NCBI RefSeq assembly: GCF_020857975.1 | Contig: NZ_JACWUO010000005.1 | Coordinates: 124,001-188,000 of the forward strand | Direction: 5' to 3' | DNA from: Stenotrophomonas rhizophila | GTDB taxonomy: Bacteria > Pseudomonadota > Gammaproteobacteria > Xanthomonadales > Xanthomonadaceae | DNA: 64,000 bases | Shown: positions 8,990-17,866 of the stretch, in pieces | Layout of the letters: each line of letters starts with the position of its first letter | How positions within the stretch are numbered: the stretch's first letter is position 1 | Made by a program: the position numbers and the translations under genes | Notes under the pieces: generated by a model | Told to the model about the DNA's origin: nothing | Seen by the model: only the letters and a program-made list of their open reading frames with translations | The model's database searches: none

Positions 8990-10183
8990 ATGTCTGCTGT
9001 GCATGTTCCGCTGCCGGCCTTGCCGGCGCCGCTGTTGTCGCGCGGCCTGATCGTGGCGATGGCCGCCGGCGCCGGCTTTTCGGTCGCCTCGCTGTATTAC
9101 AGCCAACCGATGCTGGGGGTGATCGGCCCGGCGCTGGGCGCCGCACCGGCGGCCACCGGGCTGGTGCCGACCCTGACCCAACTGGGCTATGCACTGGGCA
9201 TCGCCTTGCTGGCCCCGCTTGGCGACCGGCTGGACCGGCGGGCGCTGATCCTGGTCAAGGCGGTGATCCTGGCCGCCGCGCTGGGCCTGGCGGCGGTGGC
9301 CGGCAGCCTGCCGGGCCTGCTGCTGGCCAGCCTGCTGGTCGGGCTCACCGCCACCCTGGCCCAGGATGTGGTGCCGGCGGCGGCGGCGCTGGCGCGGCCG
9401 GACGAACGCGGTGCGGTGGTGGGCAAGGTGATGACCGGGCTGCTGCTGGGCATCCTGCTGTCGCGGGTGGCCAGTGGCGTGGTGGCCGAACTGCTGGGCT
9501 GGCGCGCGATGTTCGGTATTGCCGCCGGTTCGGTGCTGCTGATGGCGGTGGCGCTGGCGCGGGCCTTGCCGCGTTTCACCCCGACCACCACGCTGGGCTA
9601 TCCGGCGCTGCTGGGCTCGCTGCTGTCGTTGTGGCGGCAGCAACCGGCGCTGCGCCGGGCGGTGCTGGCGCAGGGTCTGCTGGCGATCGGTTTCAGCGCG
9701 TTCTGGTCGACCCTGGCGCTGATGCTGCACAGCCGTTTCCAGCTGGGCAGCGCGGCGGCCGGGGCGTTCGGTATCGCCGGGGCGGCCGGCGCGCTGGCTG
9801 CCCCGCTGGCCGGGCGCTGGGCCGACCGGCTGGGCAGTCCGGCGGTGGCGCGGATCGCGATCACTGTGGCGCTGGCCGGATTCGCGCTATTGCTGCTGGA
9901 CGGCGCGCTGCCGCCGGTGGCGGTGCTGCCGTTGCTGGCGGTCAGCGCGGTGGTGTTCGACTTCGGTTTCCAGTCGGCCCTGGTCGCGCACCAGACCCAG
10001 GTCTATGGGCTGGTGCCCGAGGCGCGCAGCCGGTTGAACGCGCTGCTGTTCACCGGCATGTTCCTGGGCATGGCCGCCGGCGGTGCGTTGGGCAGCCTGG
10101 CCTTGGCGCGTTGGGGCTGGAGCGGGGTGGCCGGCTTGGCCACGCTGTCGGCGCTGGCCAGCCTGGTGGTGCGGCGGCGCTGA
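8990..10183 (+). CDS. MFS transporter
   Basis: Twelve-helix major facilitator, 397 residues. The cytoplasmic loop motif A appears as GDRLDRRALI between helices 2 and 3, and repeats as GRWADRLGSPA in the second half. The opening (FSVASLYYSQPMLG) is that of the YgaY/YnfM-like exporter group. The ATG at 8990 has no good ribosome site; an in-frame upstream start at 8906 exists. Divergent from the LysR gene, which probably regulates it. The substrate is unknown. Confidence 0.82.
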   Translation: MSAVHVPLPALPAPLLSRGLIVAMAAGAGFSVASLYYSQPMLGVIGPALGAAPAATGLVPTLTQLGYALGIALLAPLGDRLDRRALILVKAVILAAALGLAAVAGSLPGLLLASLLVGLTATLAQDVVPAAAALARPDERGAVVGKVMTGLLLGILLSRVASGVVAELLGWRAMFGIAAGSVLLMAVALARALPRFTPTTTLGYPALLGSLLSLWRQQPALRRAVLAQGLLAIGFSAFWSTLALMLHSRFQLGSAAAGAFGIAGAAGALAAPLAGRWADRLGSPAVARIAITVALAGFALLLLDGALPPVAVLPLLAVSAVVFDFGFQSALVAHQTQVYGLVPEARSRLNALLFTGMFLGMAAGGALGSLALARWGWSGVAGLATLSALASLVVRRR

Positions 10184-10206
10184 ACGGCGCCTCCGCCGCG
10201 GTTCGC

Positions 10207-10869
10207 TCAGGGCCCGGGGTCGGCCTGGCCATCGTCCAGGCTGATGATGCCGCGCTTGAGGGCCTGGGTGACCGCATGGGTGCGGTCGCGCGCGCCGAGT
10301 TTTTCCATGATGTTCTTCATGTGCGCCTTGACCGTCTGTTCGGAGATCCGCATCTGCTCGCCGATCGCCTTGTTCGAGCGCCCCGCGGCGACGTGGCCGA
10401 GCACTTCGGTTTCGCGCGGGGACAGGCTGTCTTCGATCACGTGGGCGGCGATGCTGGCCGCCAGCGTCGCGGGGATGCCGGCGCGGCGGCCGCCATGCAC
10501 GGTGCGGATGGTGTCGATCAGTTCGTGCCGGAGCATGTCCTTGAGCAGGTAGCCGCTGGCCCCGGCCTGCAGCGCACGCACCGCGCGCACGTCGCCGCGA
10601 TAGGTGGTGAGCACGATGATGCGCGCGCGCGGGTCGTGGCGGCGGATCCGGGTGATCGCCTCCACGCCGTCCACCCGTGGCAGCTGCAGGTCCATCAGCA
10701 CCACATCCGGGCGCAGCGCCAGGTATTGGGCAACGGCCTGCTCGCCATCGGCCGCTTCGCCCACCAGGCGCATGTCGGCCTGCATGCCGAGCAGGGCGGC
10801 CAGGCCATCGCGCAGCAGCGGATGGTCATCGACCACGAGCACGCCGATCGGCGTGGAGGACACGGTCAT
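10207..10869 (-). CDS. NarL/FixJ-family response regulator
   Basis: Two-domain response regulator of 220 residues. The receiver has the acidic pair D14-D15, phospho-acceptor D60 (VLMDLQLP), the T in VLTTY and K in LLKD. The LuxR-type helix-turn-helix spans about residues 150-215 (LSPRETEVLGHVAAGRSNKAIGEQM). Its ATG overlaps the stop of the upstream kinase gene (ATGA), so the two form a cognate pair. Candidate targets are the genes around 13900-14400, where a conspicuous inverted repeat lies. Confidence 0.93.
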   Translation of the reverse strand: MTVSSTPIGVLVVDDHPLLRDGLAALLGMQADMRLVGEAADGEQAVAQYLALRPDVVLMDLQLPRVDGVEAITRIRRHDPRARIIVLTTYRGDVRAVRALQAGASGYLLKDMLRHELIDTIRTVHGGRRAGIPATLAASIAAHVIEDSLSPRETEVLGHVAAGRSNKAIGEQMRISEQTVKAHMKNIMEKLGARDRTHAVTQALKRGIISLDDGQADPGP

Positions 10870-13800
10870 GCGGATTCTCCAGAAGACCCCGGCCAACGCC
10901 AGCGGCGGGTGGAACGGCGGTAGATGCGGTGGCGTGGCAGGAACAGTTCCACCTCGGTGCCCAGGCCCGGGCGCGACCACAGGCGCAGGCGCGCGCCCAG
11001 CCGTTCGGCGCGTTCGCGCATGCCGACCAGGCCCCAGTGGCCGTCGGGCAGAACCGCCGGCAGGCCGTTGCCATCGTCGCGGATATGCAGGCGCAGGCCG
11101 CGCAGGCCGTAGCCGATCTCGATCTCGATCGCGCCGGCGGCGGCGTGCTGCAGGGCGTTCAACACCGCTTCGCGACCGATCAGGTAGACCTCTTCGGCCG
11201 CGTCGCGGCGCAGTGGCACCGGCGCGCCTTCCACGTTCAGTCGCAGCGCCGGGCTGCTGGCATCGCTGGCGCGCTCACCGTAGACCTGCACCAGCGCCGC
11301 GCCCAGGTCCTGGTAGCCATCGCGGTCTTCGCGCAGTGCGCCGACCCGCTCGCGTGCTTCGGCCAGGGCGTGCTCGGCCTGCTGCATGGCCGCCTCCAGC
11401 GCCGCGCGCACCGGTGGCGGGGTGTGGCTGGCCTGGCTGACCGCATGCAGGCGCAGAATCAGCCCCTGGGTGCCCTGCAGCAGGGTGTCGTGCAGCTCGC
11501 GTGCGATCCGCTCGCGCTCGGCATGGCGTTCCTGCAGCCGTGCCCGCACCAGTTGGGTCAGGCGGCGGCTGCGCAGGCGCATCGCCAGCAGGATCAGGCC
11601 CAGCAGCAGCAACACGCAGGCCGCGTTGAACCACAACGTCTGGTACCACATCGGGGCGATGCGGAAACTGCGCTGGGCCGCGCTGCTGCTCCAGGCCCCG
11701 TCCTGGTTGGCGGCCATCACCTCGAAGCGGTAGTTGCCCGGCCCCAGGTTGGTGTAGAACGCGCGGGTCAGGGTGCCGGCGTCCTGCCATCGCTCATCCA
11801 GGCCGGACAGCCGGTAACGGTAGCGGGTGCGCTCGGGCCGGGTCAGCGACACGGCCATGTAGTCGATCTGCAGCTGGGTGGTGCCCGCCGGCAGCAGCAG
11901 GCCATCGCGCAGCGGTTGCTGCTGCCGGCCATGGGCGATGTTGCCGATCCGTGGCAGCGGCGCGGCGGCACTGCGCTGCGCTGCCTGCGTGTCCAGCCAG
12001 GCCAGGCCCTGGTTGGTGGACAGCCACAGCAGGCCGTCGGCGGCCAGTACCGCGCTGGGCACCGGGGTGGTCTGCGCGGCGATGCCGGGCATGCCATCGG
12101 CGGTATCGAACAGCCGCAGCTGCACGGGCGTGGCCTGCCGCAGCGCCTGTTCCAGCCCGGCAGCGTCGATCCGGGCCAGGCCGCGGCTGCCGTTCAACCA
12201 GTAACGGCCGGCGCGGTCGCGGACGATCCCGGTGATGCCTTCGAATACGCCGGGGGTATCGGACTGCAGCGCGTGGAAGCGGCCGTCGCTGCCCAGTACC
12301 GCCAGGCCGTTCTCGCCGCCCACCCAGAGCCGTGCGCCGATCATGGACGTGGCCGTCACCGGGCCCACCGCCAACCCGTCGGCGCGCGTGTAGTGCCGCC
12401 ATTGCTGCTGGCGGCGCAGCCGCACGCTGCCATCGGGATAACCCAGCAGCAGTTCGCCGGCCGGGCCGCCGGCCGCGGTGGTGCAGGCCTGGGCGGGCAG
12501 GGCCGGGTCGGTGCGCCAGCGGCCGTGCCGATAGTGCAGCACATCGGCATTGCCGAAGCAGAACCAGGCCTCATCGCGGCCCAGCGGCAGCACCGCACGC
12601 AGTTCGCGCGGCGCGGGCAGGCCGGGCGGATCCAGCGCGCGGCGCTGGCCGGCGTCGATCACCGCCAGGGCTTCCCAGTCGGCCAGCCACAGCGGCTGGC
12701 TGCTGGCCAATGCGGCTCCGTGCAGTGCCGTCGCGCCGGCCTGCAGCAGGTCGCGGCGCAGCGCCATCGGCTGCAGGTCCTGGCCATAGGCGAACACTTG
12801 GCCGTCGGGCGCCTGGTACAGCGTGCGCAGCGGATCGGCCGGGCCGGGCAGGGCCAGCGCGTGGACCGGGTGCTGGCGGAACCGGTTGAGGCCCAGGTTG
12901 GTGCCCACCCAGACATTGCCTTCGCGGTCTTCGGCCACCGGCACCGCGGTGGTGGACGCCAGCCCCTGGGCGGCGTCGAAGTACTCGACCTGCGCCGGGC
13001 TGCGGTCCAGGTCGACATGGAAGATGCCGCCGTTGCCGACCAGGCTGCCCCACAGGCGGCCATCGCGGGAGAACCGGATGCGTTTGGCCAGCAGGCCCGG
13101 CAGGCGCTGCGCCTCGCGTTGCGCGGCCGGCAGCAGGCCGTGCGCGTCGGCCACCGGCATCACCCCGCGCTGGCGGTCGGCCAGCCATAGCCGGCCGTCG
13201 GCGCGCAGCGCCAGCGACGAGAACGGTGCCACGGTCAGCGCCAGTGGTTCGAAGCCGGTGGCGCCGGCCGGCAGCCGCCACAGGCGCCCGGCCGCAATCA
13301 CCCACAACGTGCCGGCCGCGTCGCGCAGCAACCACTGTGCCGGCACATCGCCGATCCCCATCGCGGCGGTGGGCCGCTGCCAGCGCTGGCCGTCGAACCA
13401 GCGCAGCCCGCCGTCGGCCGCCGCCCACAGGCGGCCGCTGCCGTCGCGCTCGATCCGCGGCACCAGCCCGGGCGGCACGCCCTGGGCCTGCGCGTAATGG
13501 GTAAGGCCATGGCGGTCGAGCCGGCTGATGCCGGCGTTGTAGTAGGCGATCCACAGCGTGCCGTCCGGGTCCAGCGCCAGGGTGGTCATGTTGGATGAGG
13601 GGAACGTGCTGCCGTTGGGCGGCTCGCGCCGCTCGAACTGGCGGCCGTCGAAACGGTAAAGACCGTTGCCGGTGGCCAGCAGCAGGCTGCCGTCGGTGTC
13701 CTGGCCGATGTCCCAGACATCCCCCGGCGCGCCCTGGCCGACCACCCAGGCGGTGTGTTCATAGGCCGACAGGTTCGCGCCCAGCGCCGGCCAGGCGGCC

Positions 13801-13880
13801 AGCAACAGCCACCACAACGCCCGGCCGGCCAGGTGGCGGCGCGTGCGTGCAGGGGCGGGGGCGGAACAGGCAGCGGGCAT
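10866..13880 (-). CDS. Two-component sensor kinase with periplasmic propeller (Y_Y_Y type)
   Basis: Large sensor kinase, 1004 residues. A signal peptide (ALWWLLLAAWPALGANL) is followed by repeated two-component propeller blades (GDVWDIGQDTDGSLLLAT, DGTLWIAYY and so on) to about residue 620, a Y_Y_Y domain near 640-710, one membrane span (FNAACVLLLLGLILLAM) and a HisKA_3 dimerisation domain with phospho-acceptor His797 in RELHDTLLQG. A HATPase domain ends the protein. Kinases of this build often sense oligosaccharides or other extracellular ligands. It overlaps the response regulator gene by four bases. The start MPAACS at 13880 was chosen because it precedes the signal peptide directly. Confidence 0.93.
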   Translation of the reverse strand: MPAACSAPAPARTRRHLAGRALWWLLLAAWPALGANLSAYEHTAWVVGQGAPGDVWDIGQDTDGSLLLATGNGLYRFDGRQFERREPPNGSTFPSSNMTTLALDPDGTLWIAYYNAGISRLDRHGLTHYAQAQGVPPGLVPRIERDGSGRLWAAADGGLRWFDGQRWQRPTAAMGIGDVPAQWLLRDAAGTLWVIAAGRLWRLPAGATGFEPLALTVAPFSSLALRADGRLWLADRQRGVMPVADAHGLLPAAQREAQRLPGLLAKRIRFSRDGRLWGSLVGNGGIFHVDLDRSPAQVEYFDAAQGLASTTAVPVAEDREGNVWVGTNLGLNRFRQHPVHALALPGPADPLRTLYQAPDGQVFAYGQDLQPMALRRDLLQAGATALHGAALASSQPLWLADWEALAVIDAGQRRALDPPGLPAPRELRAVLPLGRDEAWFCFGNADVLHYRHGRWRTDPALPAQACTTAAGGPAGELLLGYPDGSVRLRRQQQWRHYTRADGLAVGPVTATSMIGARLWVGGENGLAVLGSDGRFHALQSDTPGVFEGITGIVRDRAGRYWLNGSRGLARIDAAGLEQALRQATPVQLRLFDTADGMPGIAAQTTPVPSAVLAADGLLWLSTNQGLAWLDTQAAQRSAAAPLPRIGNIAHGRQQQPLRDGLLLPAGTTQLQIDYMAVSLTRPERTRYRYRLSGLDERWQDAGTLTRAFYTNLGPGNYRFEVMAANQDGAWSSSAAQRSFRIAPMWYQTLWFNAACVLLLLGLILLAMRLRSRRLTQLVRARLQERHAERERIARELHDTLLQGTQGLILRLHAVSQASHTPPPVRAALEAAMQQAEHALAEARERVGALREDRDGYQDLGAALVQVYGERASDASSPALRLNVEGAPVPLRRDAAEEVYLIGREAVLNALQHAAAGAIEIEIGYGLRGLRLHIRDDGNGLPAVLPDGHWGLVGMRERAERLGARLRLWSRPGLGTEVELFLPRHRIYRRSTRRWRWPGSSGESA

Positions 13881-13913
13881 GGCGCATTGTCTCAGGGTTG
13901 GGGGCAGCGGCTG

Positions 13914-13928
13914 CCTACTCTTTCGGGG
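13914..13928. repeat. Left arm of 15-bp perfect inverted repeat flanking a membrane-protein gene
   Basis: CCTACTCTTTCGGGG here is the exact reverse complement of 14331-14345. The arm continues into an imperfect palindrome (CGGGGC, 9-bp spacer, GCCCCG, 13924-13944) between the divergent kinase and DoxX-like genes. It may be a regulator binding site, possibly for the adjacent NarL-type regulator; that role is inference. Confidence 0.6.
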
Positions 13929-13984
13929 CAGGCGCCAGGCCCCGATAGTGCGGTAACCATGCGGGCCTGCCTTGGAACGCTGCG

Positions 13985-14344
13985 ATGCAACGACTGTTTG
14001 TGATGTTTCCCGACCGCGCGCCCGGCATCGGCCTGGTGCTGCTGCGGCTGACCCTGTGCGCGGCGCTGCTGAGCCTGCCGCCGGCACCGGCAGGGTGGCT
14101 GCAACTGCTGCCGCTGCTGGCGATCGGCCTGTTGCTGGTCGGCGTGTGGACGCCGTTGGCGGCGCTGCTGCTGGTGTTGCTGCTGGGCGTGCACGCCGCT
14201 TCGCACTGGGCCTGGTTGCCGTTGCCGCTGGCGTTGCTGTTGCTTGGGCCGGGCGCCTATTCGCTGGATGCGCATCGTTTCGGGCGGCGCGTGCTGCGCC
14301 GGCAACCCGGCGGCGGCGACGGCCGGCACCCCCCGAAAGAGTAG
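13985..14344 (+). CDS. Small four-helix membrane protein, DoxX-like
   Basis: Hydrophobic protein of 119 residues with four predicted membrane spans (GIGLVLLRLTLCAALLSL; LLPLLAIGLLLVGVW; LAALLLVLLLGVHAASH; LPLALLLLGPGAYSLDAH). The layout and the closing AYSLDA segment resemble the DoxX/DoxD group. Function is unknown; DoxX proteins are linked to quinone or sulfur redox chemistry in other organisms. It is divergent from the propeller kinase and its stop codon lies in the right arm of a perfect inverted repeat. Confidence 0.7.
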   Translation: MQRLFVMFPDRAPGIGLVLLRLTLCAALLSLPPAPAGWLQLLPLLAIGLLLVGVWTPLAALLLVLLLGVHAASHWAWLPLPLALLLLGPGAYSLDAHRFGRRVLRRQPGGGDGRHPPKE

Positions 14345-14345
14345 G
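14331..14345. repeat. Right arm of 15-bp perfect inverted repeat
   Basis: CCCCGAAAGAGTAGG, exact reverse complement of 13914-13928, overlapping the last codons and TAG stop of the membrane-protein gene and lying 78 bp before the AraC gene. Both arms are followed by a similar GGCGCC-rich stretch. Confidence 0.6.
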
Positions 14346-14422
14346 CGCCGGCCCCGTCGATCGAGGGTAGGGCGCAACGCTCCCGGCGGCGACCATGGCA
14401 CACCCGGTCGTGGAGCCCGTTG

Positions 14423-14809
14423 ATGGCTGCTTGTTCTCCCCCGACGCCGGCCCTGCCTGCCGCATTGCCGCCGACCCAGGCGGCCGCGCTGCGCCGCGCC
14501 CTGGCCTATATCGAGGCCCACCTGCAACAGCCGGTGCTGGTGGAAGAGGTGGCCGCTGCGGCCTGTGTCAGCCGTTTCCACCTGGCACGGTTGTTCCGTG
14601 CCGGCACCGGGATGAGCCCGACCGCCTACCTGCGCCATCGCCGCATCGAGCGCGCCCAGCAGCTGCTGCATGCCGGCGGGCTGAAGGTCAGCCAGATCGC
14701 CAGCTGCCTGTGCTTCTTCGACCAGAGCCATTTCGTACGCAGCTTCCGCGCCGTCACCGGCTGCACGCCCCGTCACTTTGCCCGGCGCACGCTGCGCCCG
14801 GGCGCCTGA
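14423..14809 (+). CDS. AraC-family transcriptional regulator (DNA-binding domain only)
   Basis: Short AraC/XylS protein of 128 residues that consists essentially of the double helix-turn-helix domain (VEEVAAAACVSRFHLARLFRA and VSQIASCLCFFDQSHFVRSFRA). It lacks the usual sensory N-terminal domain. GGAG seven bases upstream supports the ATG at 14423 over the adjoining TTG. It sits 26 bp upstream of the hydrolase operon on the same strand, so it is probably its regulator. Confidence 0.85.
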   Translation: MAACSPPTPALPAALPPTQAAALRRALAYIEAHLQQPVLVEEVAAAACVSRFHLARLFRAGTGMSPTAYLRHRRIERAQQLLHAGGLKVSQIASCLCFFDQSHFVRSFRAVTGCTPRHFARRTLRPGA

Positions 14810-14835
14810 TCCCCCCTGACCTCCAAGGAACACCC

Positions 14836-15492
14836 ATGACCAAGGCCACCGCCGTTGCCGCCACCTCGCTGCTGTCGCCCACCGACCATGCCCTGGTGCT
14901 GATCGACTTCCAGTCGCAGATGGCATTTGCCACCCACACCATCGACATCTCCGCACTGCGCAACAACATGGCGCTGATCGCCAAGGGCGCGGCCGGCTTC
15001 AGCGTGCCGGTGGTGCTGACCACGGTGGCCGAAAAATCGTTCTCCGGCCCGATGTTCCCGGAACTGCCGGCGATCTTCCCCGGCCAGGCCGTCTTCGACC
15101 GCACCTCGATGAACACCTGGGAAGACCAGCCGGTGATCGATGAGATCAACCGCATCGGCAAGCGCCGGCTGGTGCTGGCCGGCCTGTGGACCAGCGTCTG
15201 CATCGTCGGCCCGGCGCTGTCGGCGATCGAGCAGGGCTTTGAGGTGTACGTGGTCACCGATGCCTGCGGCGATGTCAGCCTGGAGGCGCACGAGCGCGCG
15301 GTGACGCGCATGGTGCAGGCCGGCGCGGTGCCGATCACTGCGGTGCAGTACCTGCTGGAACTGCAGCGCGACTGGGCCCGCAGCCAGACCTATGCGCTGA
15401 CCACCGGCATCGCCGCCGAGCATGCCGGCGGCTACGGGATCGGCATCCAGTACGCCAAGGCCATGTTCGGTGCGCAGGAAGGCGGTCACTGA
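14836..15492 (+). CDS. Isochorismatase-family (YcaC-like) hydrolase
   Basis: Cysteine hydrolase of 218 residues. The expected triad is visible: Asp24 in VLIDFQSQ, a Lys in VAEKSF and the nucleophile Cys in TSVCIVGPAL. The closest group is YcaC-like amidohydrolases of unknown substrate, not the siderophore EntB. AAGGAA precedes the ATG. It is the first enzyme of an operon with DoxX, amidohydrolase, porin and MFS genes at 2-bp gaps or overlaps, so all five proteins probably act on one compound. Confidence 0.88.
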   Translation: MTKATAVAATSLLSPTDHALVLIDFQSQMAFATHTIDISALRNNMALIAKGAAGFSVPVVLTTVAEKSFSGPMFPELPAIFPGQAVFDRTSMNTWEDQPVIDEINRIGKRRLVLAGLWTSVCIVGPALSAIEQGFEVYVVTDACGDVSLEAHERAVTRMVQAGAVPITAVQYLLELQRDWARSQTYALTTGIAAEHAGGYGIGIQYAKAMFGAQEGGH

Positions 15493-15494
15493 GC

Positions 15495-15914
15495 ATGCCC
15501 GCCGCCACCGGCCTGGACCTGGCGTTGTTGCTGCTGCGCATGGTGGCCGGCGGTTTCCTGTTGCCGCACGCACTGGGCAAGCTGTTCGGCTGGTTCGGTG
15601 GGCCCGGCCTGGCCGGGTTCGCCGCCGAACTGCGTGGTTTTGGTCTACCGGCCGCGGCGCCGGCGCCATTGCTGCTGGCCGCGCTGCAGGTGCTGTCCGG
15701 GTTGGCGGTGCTGCTGGGCTGGCAGACCCGCGGCGCGGCGCTGGTTGCCGCGCTGTTCCTGCTGTCCACCGCGCTGCTGGCCCTGCCCAAGGGCTGGTTC
15801 TGGATGCGCGGCGGTGCCGAGTATTCCCTGTTCTGGGCGACGGCATTGCTGGCCATCGCCCTGGCCGGCCCCGGCGCGCTGGCGCTGCAGCCGGCCCTGG
15901 CCGGCGCGCCATGA
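15495..15914 (+). CDS. DoxX-family membrane protein
   Basis: Inner-membrane protein of 139 residues with four spans. The opening (LLLLRMVAGGFLLPHALGKLFGWFGGPG) is the standard DoxX start. DoxX proteins are thought to take part in redox or thiol stress responses, but no reaction is established. It starts two bases after the hydrolase stop and its own stop overlaps the amidohydrolase start (ATGA). Confidence 0.85.
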   Translation: MPAATGLDLALLLLRMVAGGFLLPHALGKLFGWFGGPGLAGFAAELRGFGLPAAAPAPLLLAALQVLSGLAVLLGWQTRGAALVAALFLLSTALLALPKGWFWMRGGAEYSLFWATALLAIALAGPGALALQPALAGAP

Positions 15915-17866
15915 GCGCGGCCTCCCACCATCCCGGCCGCCGCGAACTGCTGCGCGGCGCCGCTGCCGGCCTGGCGCTGGCCGCAGGCGGCCGCGTCTTT
16001 GCCCTTTCCCCGGAGAAACGCATGTCTACGCTGCTCATCCGCAATGCCCGCATCACCACCCTCGACCCGACCTGCCCACAGGCCGATGCACTGGCGGTGG
16101 TGGACGGGCGCATCGCCGCGGTCGGTACCGAAGCGCAGGTGCGCGCCGGCCTGGACGCGCCCACCGTGATCGACGCCGGTGGCCGCCGCGTGGTGCCCGG
16201 CCTCAACGACAGCCATACCCACCTGATCCGCGGCGGCCTGAACTACAACCTGGAACTGCGCTGGGACGGGCTGCGCTCGTTGTCCGATGCGATGGCCATG
16301 CTCAAGGCCCAGGTCGACAACACCCCGGCACCGCAGTGGGTACGCGTGGTCGGTGGCTTCACCGCCGAGCAGTTCGTGGAAAAGCGCCTGCCCACCCTGG
16401 ACGAGCTCAACGCGCTGGCCCCGGACACACCGGTGTTCCTGCTGCACCTGTACGACCGCGCGCTGCTCAACCGCGCCGCGCTGCGCGCCTGCGGCTACGA
16501 CCGCAATACGCCGGACCCGCCCGGCGGCCAGATCGCGCGCGACAGCAAGGGCAATCCCACCGGCCTGCTGCTGGCCAAGCCCAACGCGCTGATCCTGTAC
16601 GCCACCCTGGCCAAGGGGCCGCGCCTGCCGATCGAATACCAGTCCAACTCGACCCGGCATTTCATGCGCGAACTGAACCGGCTGGGCATCACCTCGGTGA
16701 TCGACGCCGGCGGTGGTTTCCAGAACTATCCGGAGGACTACCAGGTGATCGAGCAGCTGCATCGCGACGGGCAGCTGACCGTACGCATCGCCTACAACCT
16801 GTTCACCCAGAACAAGGGCGGGGAAGTGGGCGATTTCCAGCATTGGAGCGAGATCGTCGCCCCGCGCCAGGGCGATGATCTGCTGCGCCACAACGGCGCC
16901 GGCGAAATGCTGGTGTTCTCGGCGGCCGATTTCGAGCTGTTCAACGAACCACGCCCGGAACTGCCACCGGGCATGGAGCCCGAGCTTGAGCAGGTAGTGC
17001 GGTTGCTGGTGGAGAAGCGTTGGCCGTTCCGCATCCACGCCACCTACGACGAAAGCATCGACCGCATCCTCGACGTGTACGAACAGGTCAACCGCGAGAT
17101 TCCCTTCGATGGCCTGCACTGGTTCATCGACCACGCCGAAACCATCACCGCGCGCAATATCGACCGCATCGGCGCGTTGGGCGGCGGGCTGGCGATCCAG
17201 CACCGCATGGCCTACCAGGGCGAGGCCTTCGTGGCGCGCTATGGCAGCCAGGCGGCGCGGCATACCCCGCCGGTGCGGCGCATGCTGCAGGCCGGCGTGC
17301 CGGTGGGCGCCGGTACCGATGCCACCCGGGTGGCCAGCTACAACCCCTGGGTGGCGCTGTCGTGGCTGGTCACCGGCCGCACCGTGGGCGGGCTGGCGCT
17401 GTATGGCGAAGAAAACCTGCTGGAGCGCGAAGAGGCGCTGCGCCTGTGGACCCAGGGCAGCGCCTGGTTCTCCGGCGACCAGGAGCGCAAGGGCAGCCTG
17501 GCGGTGGGACAGCTGGCCGACTTCTGCGTGCTGTCGTCGGACTTTTTCGCCGTCGACGATGCGGCCATCGCCGATATCACCAGCCTGCTGACCGTGGTCG
17601 GCGGCCGGGTGGTGTACGGGCAGTGCGACTTCGCGCCGCTGGCCCCGGCGCTGCCGCCGGCGATGCCGGACTGGTCGCCGGTCAACCGCTTCGGCGGCTA
17701 CCACGTCGGCGGTGCCGCCACCGGGCTGAGCGCGCACGCGCACCTCCATGGCGCCGGCGGTTGCCGCACCCACGGCGCGCACGGCCATGCCGCCGCCCAT
17801 GCGGTGCCCACCGACGCGCCGAACGCATTCTGGGGTGCGCTGGGATGTTCGTGCTTCGCGTTCTGA
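15911..17866 (+). CDS. Tat-exported amidohydrolase (YtcJ-like)
   Basis: Metal-dependent hydrolase of 651 residues. A twin-arginine signal (GRRELLRGAAAGLALAAGG) implies folded export to the periplasm. The amidohydrolase core begins with LLIRNARITTLDP and has the HxH metal motif in NDSHTHL, later His ligands (FIDHAE) and the Asp in GTDATR. The C-terminus has a histidine-rich stretch and ends in a CxC tail (GCSCFAF), so it might bind extra metal. A second Met after the signal (MSTLLIRN) would give a cytoplasmic form. The substrate is unknown. Confidence 0.88.
   Translation: MSAASHHPGRRELLRGAAAGLALAAGGRVFALSPEKRMSTLLIRNARITTLDPTCPQADALAVVDGRIAAVGTEAQVRAGLDAPTVIDAGGRRVVPGLNDSHTHLIRGGLNYNLELRWDGLRSLSDAMAMLKAQVDNTPAPQWVRVVGGFTAEQFVEKRLPTLDELNALAPDTPVFLLHLYDRALLNRAALRACGYDRNTPDPPGGQIARDSKGNPTGLLLAKPNALILYATLAKGPRLPIEYQSNSTRHFMRELNRLGITSVIDAGGGFQNYPEDYQVIEQLHRDGQLTVRIAYNLFTQNKGGEVGDFQHWSEIVAPRQGDDLLRHNGAGEMLVFSAADFELFNEPRPELPPGMEPELEQVVRLLVEKRWPFRIHATYDESIDRILDVYEQVNREIPFDGLHWFIDHAETITARNIDRIGALGGGLAIQHRMAYQGEAFVARYGSQAARHTPPVRRMLQAGVPVGAGTDATRVASYNPWVALSWLVTGRTVGGLALYGEENLLEREEALRLWTQGSAWFSGDQERKGSLAVGQLADFCVLSSDFFAVDDAAIADITSLLTVVGGRVVYGQCDFAPLAPALPPAMPDWSPVNRFGGYHVGGAATGLSAHAHLHGAGGCRTHGAHGHAAAHAVPTDAPNAFWGALGCSCFAF

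Noticed and set aside
10677..13190. Long plus-strand frame opposite the propeller kinase
   Set aside because: Shadow of the kinase gene with Gln/Ala/Arg-rich sequence and no recognisable motif.
13881..14465. N-terminal extension of the propeller kinase to 1,199 residues
   Set aside because: The extension would cover the divergent DoxX-like gene and bury the signal peptide. The start at 13880 leads directly into the signal sequence.
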